From positions 36,726,203-36,790,202 of the forward strand of contig NC_092234.1 in assembly GCF_036320965.1 (NCBI RefSeq): a DNA stretch of 64,000 nucleotides, given 5' to 3'. Positions 23,263 to 33,560 of the stretch are shown in pieces (the first letter of the stretch is position 1; each line of letters starts with the position of its first letter). The stretch is from Panulirus ornatus (taxonomy: Eukaryota; Arthropoda; Malacostraca; Decapoda; Palinuridae). Below the pieces are notes generated by a model. It ran no database searches. It was not told where the DNA came from and saw nothing but the letters and a program-made list of their open reading frames with translations. The position numbers were made by a program, and so were the translations under genes.

Positions 23263-23893
23263 TGGGTCAGTGTGTGGCGGGTGGCAGCCAACAAGCGGAA
23301 CAAGAATGATTGATCGCACGAGCAGGTGAAGCTGACACAAGTAGTGTGAGGTGTACAGCTCCAGGCGGGCAGGGGTGGAGAATGTGTCCACTGACTTCGT
23401 TAATCTCGACAACATTGTGAAATAATGAGTTTGCAAAGTAGCTCCCGGATGAGGACCACTACACCTCATCCAGGTTATGTATTCTCGTCCGTAACGAACT
23501 ACGTCATCTCCTGCCTCTGCTGCTGTTGTCAAGGTGTTGTTACCCTGGGAGGTGCGTACGTCTTGCTGCTTAGTTCTCGGTCAACATCCCGAGCCTCCGG
23601 CGGAAAATCAGGAAATGATACACGTAACTTATTATTAATGTGAAAATATATAGTTTGCACTCGAGATTGTATATATATGTGTCATCACAGCTGTTACATG
23701 AGCTACCTATATATACATACTGTGTCATCACAGCTGTTACATGAGCTACCTATATATACATAGTGTGTCATCACAGCTGTTACATGAGCTACCTATATAT
23801 ACATACTGTGTCATGATCATGACCATCCATGATCCTGACAACAGCAGTGAGGGCTAGTGCAGGCAGTGGGGCTAATGTCACTGTGTTCGGCAG
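23263..23893. other. Intron with a ~43-bp triplicate
   Basis: A unit beginning 'gtgtcatcacagctgttaca' and ending in 'ctatatatacata' occurs three times in tandem at about 23,680-23,812. The rest is unique and unremarkable. Confidence 0.75.
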
Positions 23894-24016
23894 GGTTTGC
23901 GCCCACAGACTACACCACCAAGAACGGGGAGCGATGGCACACGGCCCGCGCCTACCTCAACCAGGCTGCGTCGCGGTCCCAACCTACACATCGTCACCGG
24001 CGCCACCGTCCTCAAG
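23894..24016 (+). CDS. GMC oxidoreductase, internal exon with a one-base frameshift
   Basis: Acceptor 'gtgttcggcag', donor 'CTCAAG|gttagt'. The first part continues phase 1 from the previous exon: GFAPTDYTTKNGERWHTARA then YLNQAASR, matching the family segment before the '.RPNL.V.T...V.K' motif. The second part reads PNLHIVTGATVLK in a different frame. The switch lies at about 23,963-23,978, around 'gcgtcgcggtccc'. The exon is 123 bp, whereas 122 bp is needed to keep the phase-1-in, phase-0-out chain, so one extra base is present. Both splice sites and both halves are otherwise good. Either the consensus sequence has an insertion error here or the gene is inactivated. Confidence 0.9.
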
Positions 24017-24179
24017 GTTAGTCACCACAATCCTGCCACAGTCACCAGCTCTGCTGGACACAACATGATACAAGTGGACATTATACAGTGTGTTCTGGGC
24101 ACGAGACGGGGTCATGGGCCCTTTACCTGTAGTGCCTCGTCTGGAATGTTTTTGCTCAGGAGCTGGTCACTTCATGTGT

Positions 24180-25640
24180 TGCCCTGTTACTCTCCATGAT
24201 TCTATCTTAGTGATATTTCTTCTATCTTTCCTGTATGAAGAGGCTTCCCTTTTAGACCATTTCTAGGTATGACAACACATTTCTTGTTGATGGTGTAAGC
24301 AACGGACCTCATTTGTTTTATTGCCACATAAATACTGAGACAGTGGAAGACATCCATAATATTCTTACCTCGTACAAGAATTCAAATATTCTCAACGTAC
24401 TTCTTCACTTATAACTTCACATATAACTTCACTTCCTTAGTACTTGGGCTCTGATATCTCTGATAAATGCGTGCCTCTCTGTCTTCACGTGGTAGTTCTG
24501 CTTCGTTAAAGTTCTCTGGAGGATTGTAATTAACAACAACATTATGCAAGTCTTTCTAATGATCATTTTTCCTAACATGTTCAGTTTAAGTGATCGTCCG
24601 TAACTATTTTTCTTGAAACATTAAGTCGCAAGAGGACCAGTCGTCCTCGTCCTACATAGTCTGCTATCCTCCTCGCTACCTCCCTCCACACAGATTGTAA
24701 TCTTATCTCCTTCACCAACGTCAGCTTTCATTTCCACAGTCCGGTTTTTGAATTCCAGCTTTTTTTTTCTATTAAGTCTTGTCCACCCACGTTTGTATCC
24801 ATTATTTTCAGTCTTTTACCAACACTCATAACTATGTCTGGCTTTCCCTGAGTCGGGCTGGTCAACTGTGTAGCCTCTTTGGGCGTCTTCTGATTTCATA
24901 TTCGTTATTCCCTCGCTCTGCTTACGGTCTGTCTGCTCTGATGGAAGCTCAACTGAATTTTTCACTGTTAGCAAATTTCTCACTCTGTTATATAAGCTCT
25001 TGATACTCCATCCTCTCCCAAAGTTACAATCTTACCGTTTCCTCTTCTTCAGAGAGGAGGTTGGCTTAAATGGTAATTAATCACTTGTAACTGATTATCT
25101 ATCCAGCACAAATGGAGAGATTTCCACTTGTGAAACCCCACCTCGAACATTTTTTTTGTCATGTAAGTTTTTAAACTTGCTTACTCTTACCACTGACAGT
25201 CTCCTATAACTGGGTTTATACCAGTCATCCACGGGTCATACTATGAAAATACTTCTTTGCATCTCTTCTTACAAGTTTTCTGCCCAACTTCACTGGTTCT
25301 TCGAACTCTTCCAAAGAACTGTTCAATTATGACGTCATCAAAGGGGTGTGAAAACCTTATGGTTGTCGTCAAATCTCTCTTTCCCCTCCTCTCTTCCAAG
25401 GTGGACACACTAATGGCCTCTAACTCGTCCATGTAACTCAGCGTTCTTGGTTCGATATCATCTTCGCTGTGCTCCTTTGAACATTCCTATCCATTTGTAT
25501 CACATCTTTGTGTTTCCTGAGGTGCGGTGACCAAACTTGAGAAGTATATTCTAGTTTTGGCCTAATACACAAAGACAACATGTCGTTGAGTGTTGCCTTA
25601 TCCATATATCTGAATGAAATTCTAATATCTACCAACACAC
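24180..25640 (-). mobile_element. Decayed CR1/Jockey-like retrotransposon remnant
   Basis: The best-preserved piece is on the minus strand at 25,590-25,470: IRPKLEYTSQVWSPHLRKHK followed by VIQMDRNVQRSTAKMI, the RT thumb motif of CR1/Jockey-type LINEs. Further on, LEERRGKRDLTTTIR (about 25,400-25,355) is the usual '.LE.RR.RGDLI' segment. The part from 25,240 down to 24,180 is frame-broken and lies where a 3' end would be expected. Same family as the remnants at 14,090-15,440 and 38,460-38,830 by resemblance. It fills most of the intron. Confidence 0.75.
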
Positions 25641-25824
25641 AGTTCGCCGCCTCTTGTTAACTCTTGCGTTCCTTTCTCATAGAGAGAACTGCATCTCTAC
25701 GTCCATCTTTATTCAGGAAATGTTACGTATATATTTGTTTTCCATTTGATAATGAACTTAGTAATTTTTCTTTTTTAATTACTGAAAACTGACAATATTT
25801 CTTATTTTCTCCTGGGGAGTCCAG

Positions 25825-25881
25825 GTGATCTTCAACAAGGATAAGAGAGCCGTGGGCGTCCAGTACAAGCTCGGGAGGAAG
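25825..25881 (+). CDS. GMC oxidoreductase, small internal exon
   Basis: A 57-bp, 19-codon exon between 'tttctcctggggagtccag' and 'AGGAAG|gtcagt', phase 0 on both sides. It encodes VIFNKDKRAVGVQYKLGRK, the strand-turn-strand segment '..F....RA.GV.Y...G' that always precedes the 'V.A.REV.LSAG' motif in this family. The following exon begins with exactly that motif, which makes this short exon secure. Confidence 0.93.
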
Positions 25882-26280
25882 GTCAGTACCGACTGGGTCT
25901 TTGAGCACGATGGTACAACCCTTGAGCATAAGCAAACGACCCTTTGGCACGACTGTGTAAACCTTAGGTGTGATGACCTGACCTGATCCGTCAATGTTGC
26001 CCAAGTGGTTGTGTAGTTGTGCTCAAGTCCTACCGTCGTGCTCAGTGAGTTTAGTCATGTTAGTGATCAGCTTTATGAACGTTCACTGATCTGTTTACCG
26101 CTAGACTAGTGTCATAAAGGTTAGCGATATTCCATCATCACTGGATGACGATATTCAATAGTATTATTATTACTGTGTTGTAAACGTTTAACGGTAGACA
26201 TGTTTAGTGTTTGGTATGTTGGGCTTTGTGAAGAATAATTGTATCCATAAAAGATAGCTTTGAGGTATTATGTATACTTT
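25882..26280. other. Start of intron with degenerate 'ttgagcac' repeat
   Basis: The first 100 bp of the intron hold imperfect repeats ('ctttgagcacgatggtacaa', 'cttgagcataagcaaacgac', 'ctttggcacgactgtgtaaa') related to those at 22,905-22,990. The rest is unremarkable. Confidence 0.55.
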
Positions 26281-28240
26281 TCTCCTCATACTTGATCGCC
26301 GTTTCCTGCATTATCGAGGTAGCGCCAGAGCAAACGAAGAAAGGCCGCATCTACTCACAACCATTCTCTGGCTGTCACGCTTAATGTACCAAAACCATAG
26401 CGCCCTATCCATAATCAAGCCCTACAGATCCTATAAACCACATTGTTCCAATTCACTCTAACCAATGCACGCCTTTCACCCTCCTGCATGTTCAAGCCCT
26501 GATCACTCAATATCATTTTCACTTCCATCTTTAAATTGGTCTCCCTGTTGTCCTTATTCCCTCCACTTCTGACACATATATCCTCTTTGTCGACGTTTCC
26601 TCACTCATTCTCTCAGTATGTCCAAACCATTTCAACACACCTTCTGCTCTCTCAAACACACTCTCTTTAATTACATCCCTTTCTTACACTTTCATAACTT
26701 ACTCGATCAAACCACCTCACACCACATATTGTCCTCAAACACTTCACCTCCAACACATCCATCCTCCTCCGCACACCTTAACTGAAACCACGACTCGCAT
26801 CCATATAACATTATTAGGACTACTATAACTTCAAACATACCCATTCTTGCCCTCCCAGAAAACTTTCTTTCCACACATCCATCAGCGCTCCCAGAACCTT
26901 CGGTCTCTCACGCACTCTATGACTAATTTCCGCTTCCATGGTTCCATCCGCTGCCATGTCCACTCCAGACATATAAAAACACTTTACTTCCTCCAATTTT
27001 TCTCCATTCAAACTCACACCTCAGCTATCCAGTCTGTTAGCCCTCTTTTCATTCTTACTCTCAACTTTCTTCTTTCACACACTGTTCCAAACTCAGTCAC
27101 CAACTAATGCAGTTTCTCACTCGAAGCAGCCACCAGTGCTGTGTCATCGACAAACAATAAGTGACTCACTTTTCAGGTCCTCTCTTCCCCTATGGATTGC
27201 ATACTCGTCCCTCTCTCCAAAACTCTCGCATTTACCTCCCTCACCACCCTATCCATAAACAACTTAACAACCATGGTGACACTGCACCCCTAATGCAGAC
27301 CCACTTTCACTTGGAACCATTCACTCTCCTCTCTTTCTTTTTGCAAGTATGCCTTACACCCTTGATAAAACTTTTTACTACCTCTAGCAGCTTCCTTCCC
27401 ACACCGTATATCCGTAAGACCTTCCACAAATCATCTTTATCAACTCTGTCAAATGCTTTCTACAAATCCATAAATGCTAAATACAAATCCAACTGTTTCT
27501 CTAAGTATTGCGCGCACACATTCTTTAAAGCAAACATTTGATCCACACATCCTGTGTCACTTCTAAAACCACACTGTTCCTCCCCAGTCTGATGCTCTGT
27601 ACATGCCTTCACCCTCTTTATCAATACCCTCCCATACAACTTACCCGGTACATTCCAGAAACTTTTACCTCTGTAGTTTGAACATTGTAGTTTCCATTGC
27701 CTTCATACATTGTCACTATAAATGCATTCGCTAATCCTCAGGCACACCACCATGATCTACATATATACTGAAAACCCTAACTAATCAATCAACAACGCAG
27801 TCACCCCATTTCTTAATAAACTCAACTGCAATATCATCCATCCAGCCGCCTTGCCATATTTCATCATACGTAAGGTTGTGACCACCTCTTCTCTCTTCAC
27901 CAAACTACTTCCCATGACTCTCTCACTTCGCATACCACCCAACTCAAACACTGTCATCAAACACAATCTACAAGCCTTTAAAATACTCACTCCATCTCCT
28001 CCTATGTTCATCACTACTTGTTATCACCCCCCCCTCCCCACCTTTTGACCCCTTCACCTATGTTCCCATCTGTTCTCTTGTTTTTCGTACATTATTTACC
28101 TTCTTCCAAAACTTCTTTACATTCTCCTTAAAGTTTACTGATACTTGCTCATCCCAACCTTCGCTTTCTCGACCCCTTAACCTTCCTCTTGACCTCCTGC
28201 TGCTTTCTCTTATACATCCCCCGATCATTTGCACTCCTTC
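26281..28240 (-). mobile_element. Degenerate RTE-like retrotransposon copy, about 2 kb
   Basis: This follows the order of the copy at 10,601-13,005 but is older. It has a tail core remnant ('attatcgaggtagcgccaga') at about 26,305-26,325, 3' UTR words ('ctttcaccctcctgcatgtt'), the C-terminal region, MSLNGEKLEEVKCFYMSGVD at 27,017-26,958 on the minus strand, RT palm and finger pieces, and MMKYGKAAGWMILQLSLL (about 27,860-27,800), corresponding to RKMKAGKAA.LDGIAVE. There are many frameshifts and stops. No tail microsatellite remains. Antisense to the host gene. Confidence 0.83.
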
Positions 28241-28516
28241 CTTGTATTATATTTGGGTAAACAATGTTCAGTACGGCAGATCATTTACACTAGAAATGCT
28301 GACTTTCATAAACATTCATGGGAAATGTTTGGAAGGGAAATAATTGAATCAATGGCTAGTTTAGCGATAACAGAAACCATCTGATGGTGGTAATGAGTCT
28401 CTGTGGGCAGTCTAAGCATTAGAAATTGTCATCCAGTATAACTATCAGTTTTTGTTTAAGATATTATTGATGCTTGTGATATATGGCAACCGTGCGTGAG
28501 CTGGTGTGACCCCCAG

Positions 28517-28630
28517 GTGCGAGAGGTGTCAGCTCGGCGTGAGGTGGTGCTGTCAGCCGGAGCCTTGTCTTCCCCCAAGCTGCTCATGCTCTCCGGTGTC
28601 GGGCCCTCCTACCACCTCCACCACCACGGG
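28517..28630 (+). CDS. GMC oxidoreductase, internal exon with family signature 2
   Basis: A 114-bp, 38-codon exon with acceptor 'tgacccccag' and donor 'CACGGG|gtaagt', phase 0 on both sides. It encodes [20 protein letters not shown] and [18 protein letters not shown]. The 'REV.LSAGA..SP.LLMLSG.GP' block is the second hallmark of GMC oxidoreductases, located in the FAD-binding fold near the middle of the protein. Its last 16 bases (28,615-28,630) plus the first 6 of the intron form the first unit of the minisatellite that fills the start of the next intron. The HLHHH run at the end may have been shaped by that repeat. Confidence 0.95.
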
Positions 28631-29066
28631 GTAAGTCCTCCACCAATATGGGTAGGTCCTCCACCACCACAGGGGAGGTCCTCCACCACCACAGGGTAGG
28701 TCCACTATAAAGTGTTAGGTCCACCACCACCACGAAGTACGTTCTCCACCACCATGGGGTGGGTACTCCACTGCCACGGGGTATGTCCTCCACCACCACG
28801 GGGTATGTCCTCCACCACCATGGGGTGGGTCCTCCACCACCACGGGGTATGTCCACCACCACGGGGTATGTCCTCCACCACCATGGGGTGGGTCCTCCAC
28901 CACCACGGGGTATGTCCTCCACCACCACGGGGTATGTCCTCCACCACCACGGGGTATGTCCACCACCACCACGGGGTATGTCCTCCACCACCACGGGGTA
29001 TATCTACCACCACCACGGGGTATGTCCTCCACCACCACGGGGTATATCTACCACCAGTGGGGTTGT
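28615..29066. repeat. 22-bp minisatellite starting inside the exon end
   Basis: About 20 units of 22 bp of the form 'cctccaccaccacggggtat' + 'gt'. The first unit (28,615-28,636) is the coding end plus the real splice donor and differs from the most common unit by one base (gtaagt against gtatgt). Units from 28,637 to 28,760 are diverged; those from 28,777 to 29,050 are nearly uniform, with a 'tggggtgggt' variant interspersed. The long open frames on both strands arise from the repeat. Confidence 0.95.
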
Positions 29067-29124
29067 CACATGCCCATCACTAAGATATCACTAGAATAGG
29101 TTCCTCTTAATACATATCTATCTA

Positions 29125-29955
29125 TTCATAGTGTCTGACTGTGTGCAATTTGTGGCCAGTATAGTCATGTATGGCCAATATGGTGATTTGTGGCCAGTAT
29201 AGTCATTTGTGACCATTATAGTGATCTTTGGCCAGTATAGTCATTATGGTGGTTTGTGGCCAGTACAGTCACGCGTGGCCACTATGGTGATTTGTGGATA
29301 GTATAGTAATTTGTGGCCACTATGGTGATATGTGGCCAGTATATTATTCTGTGGACAGTATAGTCATGTTTGGCCACTATGGTGATTTGTGGATAGTACA
29401 GTAATTTGTGGCCACTATGGTGATATGTGGCCAGTATATTATTCTGTGGACAGTATAGTCATGTTTGGTCACTATGGTGATTTGTGACCAGTAAAGTCAC
29501 GTATGGCCACTATGGTGATTTATGGCCAGTATATCAATTTGTGGTCACTATAGTGTATATGGCCAGTATGTTAATTTGTGGCCATTATGGTGATATGTGG
29601 CCAGTACATTCATTTATGGTCACTATGGAGATTTGTGGTCAGTATAGTCATTCGTGGCCATTATAGTACTTTGTGGCCATTACAGTATTCTGAAGCCATC
29701 ATAGTATTCCTGGACACGTAAAATCTGTAGCCAACACAATCATTCCTATCTCTGTATAATTTGTGGCTAAATGAGTAATTAGTGGCCTGTATATAAATCT
29801 GTGTTCTTGAATTTTTAAGGCAGTTTAATCTATGGCCACAGTATGGTAATTTCAAGCTAGTATGGTAATCTATGGCCACAGTATGGTAACTTCAAGCTAG
29901 TATAGTAATTTATGGCCACAATATGGTAATTTCAATCTAGTATAGTTCTGAATAA
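29125..29955. repeat. Degenerate ~19/38-bp repeat ('tggccagtatagtcat')
   Basis: Alternating half-units of the type 'tttgtggccagtatagtcat' and 'tttgtggccactatggtga' continue for 830 bp and become more diverged to the right, where the last copies read 'tatggccacagtatggtaat'. A duplicated block of about 105 bp is visible (29,287 and 29,392). Confidence 0.88.
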
Positions 29956-30409
29956 CATATTCTTTATAGCATTGTTATTGCTGAAGGCTTCATTATAGGA
30001 TTAAAGCAAAATGGGAAGAAATGTAAAATTTTCACTTAAAGGGAGAACTAAAAGATTCTTGGTATCAAAGGAAGGTTTGGGTTTAACTCATTATAAAATT
30101 ATTTCTTTGCCAACTCGAGGGACTTATGAAAGATCTAGGATACTTTAACTCGGATCTAGTGGTTAATATATTCTCAAACTCATCATCAATAAATTCCGGA
30201 TTGTATACACGGAATGCCTGTAAAAACAACAACTAGAATGACGATAATTTAACTGTCATGTGGAGCTGAGTAATAATGAATATAAGAACAAACATTGGAG
30301 GGTTTTCTGTATATACTAAACTGAAACATGTTTCTATCCCTATGGATCATGCAATTTAAAATGGTTTCGGTATGTAGATGATGATCTTTGTGTTTAGCCA
30401 ATAAACGAA
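29956..30409. other. AT-rich intron stretch, nothing recognised
   Basis: No open frame or repeat of note; no element motif could be identified with confidence. Confidence 0.5.
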
Positions 30410-30890
30410 AATTTACAAACATTTCTGCCCTTACTTAACAATTTACAAACATTTCTGCCCTTACTTAACAATTTACAAACATTTCTGCCCTTACTTAACA
30501 ATTTACAAACATTTCTGCCCTTACTTAACAATTTACAAACATTTCTACCCTTACTTAACAATTTACAAACATTTCTGCCCTTACTTAACAATTTACAAAC
30601 ATTTCTGCCCTTAACAATTTACAAACATTTCTGCCCTTACTTAACAATTTACAAACATTTCTGCCCTTACTTAACAATTTACAAACATTTCTGCCCTTAC
30701 TTAACAATTTACAAACATTTCTGCCCTTACTTAACAATTTACAAACATTTCTGCCCTTACTTAACAATTTACAAACATTTCTGCCCTTACTTAACAATTT
30801 ACAAACATTTCTGCCCTTACTTAACAATTTACAAACATTTCTGCCCTTACTTAACAATTTACAAACATTTCTGCCCTTACTTAACAATTT
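30410..30890. repeat. 30-bp tandem repeat, 16 units
   Basis: A nearly perfect array of a 30-bp unit containing 'aatttacaaacatttctgcc' followed by 'cttacttaac'. One unit (about 30,601-30,626) is four bases shorter and one has a single substitution. Each unit has a pyrimidine stretch and the branch-point-like word CTTAAC. The minus strand reads LLSKGRNVCK repeats, an artefact of the period. The array ends 134 bp before the exon at 31,025. Confidence 0.95.
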
Positions 30891-31024
30891 AGTATCTTCC
30901 ATCACCTTTACTGTGGATGTGGAAAATAAGAATCAGTGGTCTCTCATGACAGCTTTCCTCCCCCTCACCTTGCCTACCACTTCCCATCCGCCTCTAACCT
31001 CTGGTTGACCCCTGTCTGACCCAG

Positions 31025-31181
31025 GTGAAGGTGTTGGTCGACCTTGCCGGCGTGGGCCAGAACCTGCACGACCACACCTGCCTGTACGGCCTCACCTGGA
31101 ACCTTCAGGAAGGTACCACCAGCACCGTACTCAACGCAGTCAACCCCAAGGTGGTCAGTGACTACGTCCACTACCGCAAAG
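31025..31181 (+). CDS. GMC oxidoreductase, internal exon (V.LP.VG.NL.DH segment)
   Basis: A 157-bp exon, acceptor 'ccctgtctgacccag', donor 'CGCAAAG|gtcagt'; phase 0 in and phase 1 out. It encodes VKVLVDLAGVGQNLHDHTCL, the near-invariant 'V..L.GVG.NL.DH' motif contacting the FAD, then YGLTWNLQEGTTST and PKVVSDYVHYRKG, where the family has '..YL..G.G'. The next codon is split and completed by GG at 39,166 (Gly), giving the 'G.GPYA/T..G.E' continuation. The donor is the first of dozens of identical 'AG|GTCAGT' strings in the adjoining minisatellite. Confidence 0.95.
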
Positions 31182-33560
31182 GTCAGTGCCACAGGTTGAA
31201 CGTCAGTGCCACAGGTCTGAGGTCAGTGCTACCAGGTCTGAGGTCAGTGCCATAGGCGAACGTCAGTGCCACAGGTCTGAAGTCAGTGCTACCAGGTCTG
31301 AGGTCAGTGCCACAGGTCGAACGTCAGTGCCACAGGTTTGAAGTCAGTGCCACAGGTCGAACGTCAGTGCCACAGGTTTGAAGTCAGTGCCACAGGTCGA
31401 ACGTCAGTGCCACAGGTTTGCAGTCAGTGCCACAGGGCGAACGTCAGTGGCACAGGTCTGAAGTCAGTGCTACCAGGTCTGAGGTCAGTGCCACAGGTCG
31501 AACGTCAGTGCCACAGGTCTGAAGTCAGTGCTACCAGGTCTGAGGTCAGTGCCACAGGCGAACGTCAGTGCCACAGGTCTGAAGTCAGTGCTACCAGGTC
31601 TGAGGTCAGTGCCACAGGCGAACGTCAGTGCCACAGGTCTGAAGTCAGTGCTACCAGGTCTGAGGTCAGTGCCACAGGTCGAACGTCAGTGCCACAGGTT
31701 TGAAGTCAGTGCCACAGGTCGAACGTCAGTGCCACAGGTTTGAAGTCAGTGCCACAGGTCGAACGTCAGTGCCACAGGTTTGAAGTCAGTGCCACAGGTC
31801 GAACGTCAGTGCCACAGGTTTGAAGTCAGTGCCACAGGGCGAACGTCAGTGCCACAGGTCTGAAGTCAGTGCTACCAGGTCTGAGGTCAGTGCCACAGGT
31901 CGAACGTCAGTGCCACAGGTCTGAAGTCAGTGCTACCAGGTCTGAGGTCAGTGCCACAGGTCGAACGTCAGTGCCACAGGTCTGAAGTTAGTGCTACCAG
32001 GTCTGAGGTCAGTGCCACAGGTCGAACGTCAGTGCCACAGGTCGAACGTCAGTGCCACAGGTTTGAAGTCAGTGCTACCAGGTCTGAGGTCAGTGCCACA
32101 GGTCGAACGTCAGTGCCACAGGTCTGAGGTCAGTGCCACGAGTCGAACGTCAGTCCCACAGGTCTGAAGTCAGTGCTACCAGGTCTGAGGTCAGTGCCAC
32201 AGGCGAACGTCAGTGCCACAGGTCTGAAGTCAGTGCCACAGGTCGAACGTCAGTGCCACAGGTCTGAAGTCAGTGCTACCAGGTCTGAGGGTAGTGCCAC
32301 AGGTCGAACGTCAGTGCCACAGGTCTGAGGGCCACAGGTCGAACGTCAGTGCCACAGGTTTGAAGTCAGTGCTACCAGGTCTGAGGTCAGTGCCACAGGT
32401 CGAACGTCAGTACCACAAGTCTGAAGTCAGTGCCACAGGTCTGAGGTCAGTGCCACAGGTCGAATGTCAGTGCCACAGGTCTGAAGTCAGTGCTACCAGG
32501 TCTGAGGTCAGTGCCACAGGCGAACGTCAGTGCCACAGGTCTGAGGTCAGTGCTACCAGGTCTGAGGTCAGTGCCACAGGTCGAACGTCAGTGCCACAGG
32601 TCTGAAGTCAGTGCTACCAGGTCTGAGGTCAGTGCCACAGGTCGAACGTCAGTGCCACAGGTCTGAAGTCAGTGCTACCAGGTCTGAGGTCAGTGCCACA
32701 GGTCGAACGTCAGTGCCACAGGTCTGAAGTCAGTGCTACCAGGTCTGAGGTCAGTGCCACAGGTCGAACGTCAGTGCCACAGGTCTGAAGTCAGTGCTAC
32801 CAGGTCTGAGGTCAGTGCCACAGGTCGAATGTCAGTGCTACAGGTCTGAGGTCAGTGCCACAGGTCGAACGTCAGTCCCACAGGTCTGAGGTCAGTGCTA
32901 CCAGGTCTGAGGTCAGTGCCACATGTCGAACGTCAGTCCCACAGGTCTGAAGTCAGTGCTACCAGGTCTGAGGTCAGTGCCACAGGTCGAACGTCAGTGC
33001 CACAGGTCTGAAGTCAGTGCTACCAGGTCTGAGGTCAGTGCCACAGGTCGAACGTCAGTGCCACAGGTCTGAAGTCAGTGCTACCAGGTCTGAGGTCAGT
33101 GCCACAGGTCGAATGTCAGTGCCACAGGTCTGAAGTCAGTGCTACCAGGTCTGAGGTCAGTGCCACAGGCGAACGTCAGTGCCACAGGTCTGAAGTCAGT
33201 GCTACCAGGTCTGAGGTCAGTGCCACAGGTCGAACGTAAGTACCACAGGTCTGAAGTCAGTGCTACCAGGTCTGAGGTCAGTGCCACAGGTCGAACGTCA
33301 GTCCCACAGGTCCAAGGTCAGTGCTACCAGGTCTGAGGTCAGTGTCAGTAGGTCGACCGTAAGAACCACAGGTCTATGGTCAGTGCTACCAGGTCTGAGG
33401 GTAGTGCCGCAGGTCGAACGTCAGTGTTACCAGGTCTAAGGTCAGTACTACAGGTTGAACAGCAGTATCACTCTCTAAGGTCACTGCTACCACATATGAG
33501 GTCACTAACACAGGTCGAACGACAAGCTCTGCCAGTGCCACAGGTCTGTCAGCACAACCA
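31180..33560. repeat. ~61-bp composite minisatellite starting at a splice donor
   Basis: Built from sub-units of 20-21 bp: 'gtcagtgccacaggtcgaac', 'gtcagtgccacaggtctgaa' and 'gtcagtgctaccaggtctga' + 'g'. These usually occur in that order as a ~61-bp higher-order unit, with runs where two sub-unit types alternate (31,320-31,430; 31,680-31,840). It covers 2.38 kb and decays to the right after 33,340. The first sub-unit begins with the intron's own donor GTCAGT at 31,182, and almost every sub-unit repeats GTCAGT preceded by AG or by AC. Confidence 0.95.

Noticed and set aside
28584..29094. Open frames with Pro/Thr/Trp-rich repeats on both strands
   Set aside because: Artefacts of the 22-bp minisatellite; several frames open simultaneously.
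29956..30409. Possible Penelope-like or other element remnant
   Set aside because: Frames are short and no motif could be matched with confidence.
30410..30890. CRISPR-like or regulatory operator array of 30-bp repeats
   Set aside because: Units are contiguous without spacers; simple tandem repeat in an intron.
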